From positions 186,001 through 250,000 of the forward strand of contig NZ_JAAVVC010000006.1 of the NCBI RefSeq assembly GCF_018449725.1: a stretch of DNA of 64,000 nt, in the 5' to 3' direction. The notes beneath the pieces were generated by a model. It worked only from the letters and a program-made list of their open reading frames with translations. It ran no database searches and was not told the DNA's origin. This document shows positions 63,478 to 64,000 of the stretch, piece by piece. Source of the stretch: Pseudomonas sp. dw_612. Lineage in GTDB: Bacteria; Pseudomonadota; Gammaproteobacteria; Pseudomonadales; Pseudomonadaceae. The position numbers and the translations under genes are program-made. Numbering within the stretch: the stretch's first letter is position 1; every line of letters begins with the position of its first letter.

Positions 63478-64000
63478 ATGATCGAAGCGCCTGCCTTACG
63501 ACGTCTGTTAGTGGTTGATCCTTGCGACGATTGCCATCGTCTTTTGCCGGGTTTGCGCGCTGTGGGATGGGATGTAGACAGCTGCACGCTGGAAAACGCC
63601 GCCGATAGAACGTGCGATGTCGGCCTCTTGCGATTGCAGCCGTTCCATCTGGAACGGCCCGAAGCCGTCAAAGAATTGATCAGCCGCAGCGGCACCGAAT
63701 GGATTGCCGTGCTCAACCAGGAAGTCCTGCGCCTGCAAAACGTCGGGGACTTTGTGTGCGAATGGTTTTTTGACTTCCACACCTTGCCGTTCGACGTCTC
63801 CCGGGTTCAGGTAACCCTCGGGCGTGCGTTCGGCATGGCACGCCTGCGCGGGCAGGGCACGGTCCACATTGATCAGCCCGAACACGAGTTGCTTGGCGAC
63901 AGCAAGCCCATTCGTGAGCTGCGCAAATTGCTGAGCAAACTGGCGCCGACCGAGTCGCCGGTCTTGATCCGCGGCGAAAGCGGCACCGGCAAAGAGTTGG
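63478..64000 (+). CDS. Sigma-54-dependent regulator, N-terminal part (cut by window end)
   Basis: The first 174 codons are seen. N-terminal MIEAPALRRLLVVDPCDDCH resembles a receiver/sensor domain without the usual phosphorylation Asp pattern. The Walker A GESGTGKE of the AAA domain starts near residue 167. It continues beyond base 64000. The arrangement matches VpsR-like activators controlling surface polysaccharides, but the branch cannot be decided from the fragment. ATG has AAGGA 7 bases upstream. Confidence 0.75.
   Translation, partial: MIEAPALRRLLVVDPCDDCHRLLPGLRAVGWDVDSCTLENAADRTCDVGLLRLQPFHLERPEAVKELISRSGTEWIAVLNQEVLRLQNVGDFVCEWFFDFHTLPFDVSRVQVTLGRAFGMARLRGQGTVHIDQPEHELLGDSKPIRELRKLLSKLAPTESPVLIRGESGTGKEL

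Overview
The window looks like a chromosome segment of a fluorescent Pseudomonas (P. fluorescens group). The evidence is a GC-rich coding style, a PvdQ-type pyoverdine maturation acylase with a PvdS-type iron-starvation box, an FpvA/FpvB-like ferri-siderophore receptor, a nearly complete aerobic nicotinate (nic) pathway, and many copies of Pseudomonas-type REP palindromes. All identifications are from reading the sequence; no database search was run.

Layout. 0-3.2 kb: a dCache chemoreceptor (minus strand) behind a textbook sigma-28 promoter, then an unrecognised 171-aa protein. 3.2-5.3 kb: an aldo/keto reductase with a divergent LysR regulator. 5.2-12.3 kb: a five-gene minus-strand operon encoding an MdfA-like exporter, a LuxE-like acyl-protein synthetase, a LuxC-like acyl reductase fused to a PaaK-like adenylation domain, a second stand-alone PaaK-like protein and a GNAT acetyltransferase. 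No luciferase genes are present; this is the best candidate here for an undescribed system. 12.5-17.6 kb: small membrane and lipoprotein genes, a short Fur-like regulator, pvdQ, an orphan FecR-like gene and a small PepSY-like protein. 17.6-22.4 kb: a 1592-aa dermonecrotic-toxin-like protein with a C-terminal HELSH zinc-protease motif. 22.6-28.5 kb: a DpkA-like reductase, small proteins, a LysR/nitrilase divergent pair, a LEA-type lipoprotein and a periplasmic nucleoside hydrolase.

28.6-41.0 kb: the nicotinate cluster. nicAB (nicotinate to 6-hydroxynicotinate), nicC, nicX, nicD, nicF and nicE together lead to fumarate. NicT is the transporter, and NicR (MarR) and NicS (TetR) are the regulators. 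A near-palindrome of the form GYGTRYACGC sits inside the -35/-10 spacer of both divergent promoters (nicC and nicX). The nicP porin of P. putida is not present.

41-51 kb: an NCS2 purine permease, a LysR regulator divergent from a PotF-like/agmatinase pair, an aldo/keto reductase divergent from a WYL-type regulator, an NTF2-like protein, a ZapE-like ATPase, DinB and GNAT proteins. 51-64 kb: a TonB siderophore receptor with a Fur-box-like site, a CptA-like phosphoethanolamine transferase, a 59-aa coiled-coil protein, gnd-zwf-HAD translationally coupled by ATGA overlaps, NhaB, a delta-60-repeat protein, a small unknown protein and the 5' end of a sigma-54 activator cut by the window edge.

Four families of palindromic repeats are scattered through the intergenic spaces: 12 copies of family A, two plus one half-element of family B, four of family C and two composite family-D loci. 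No rRNA, tRNA, CRISPR array, insertion sequence or prophage was seen.
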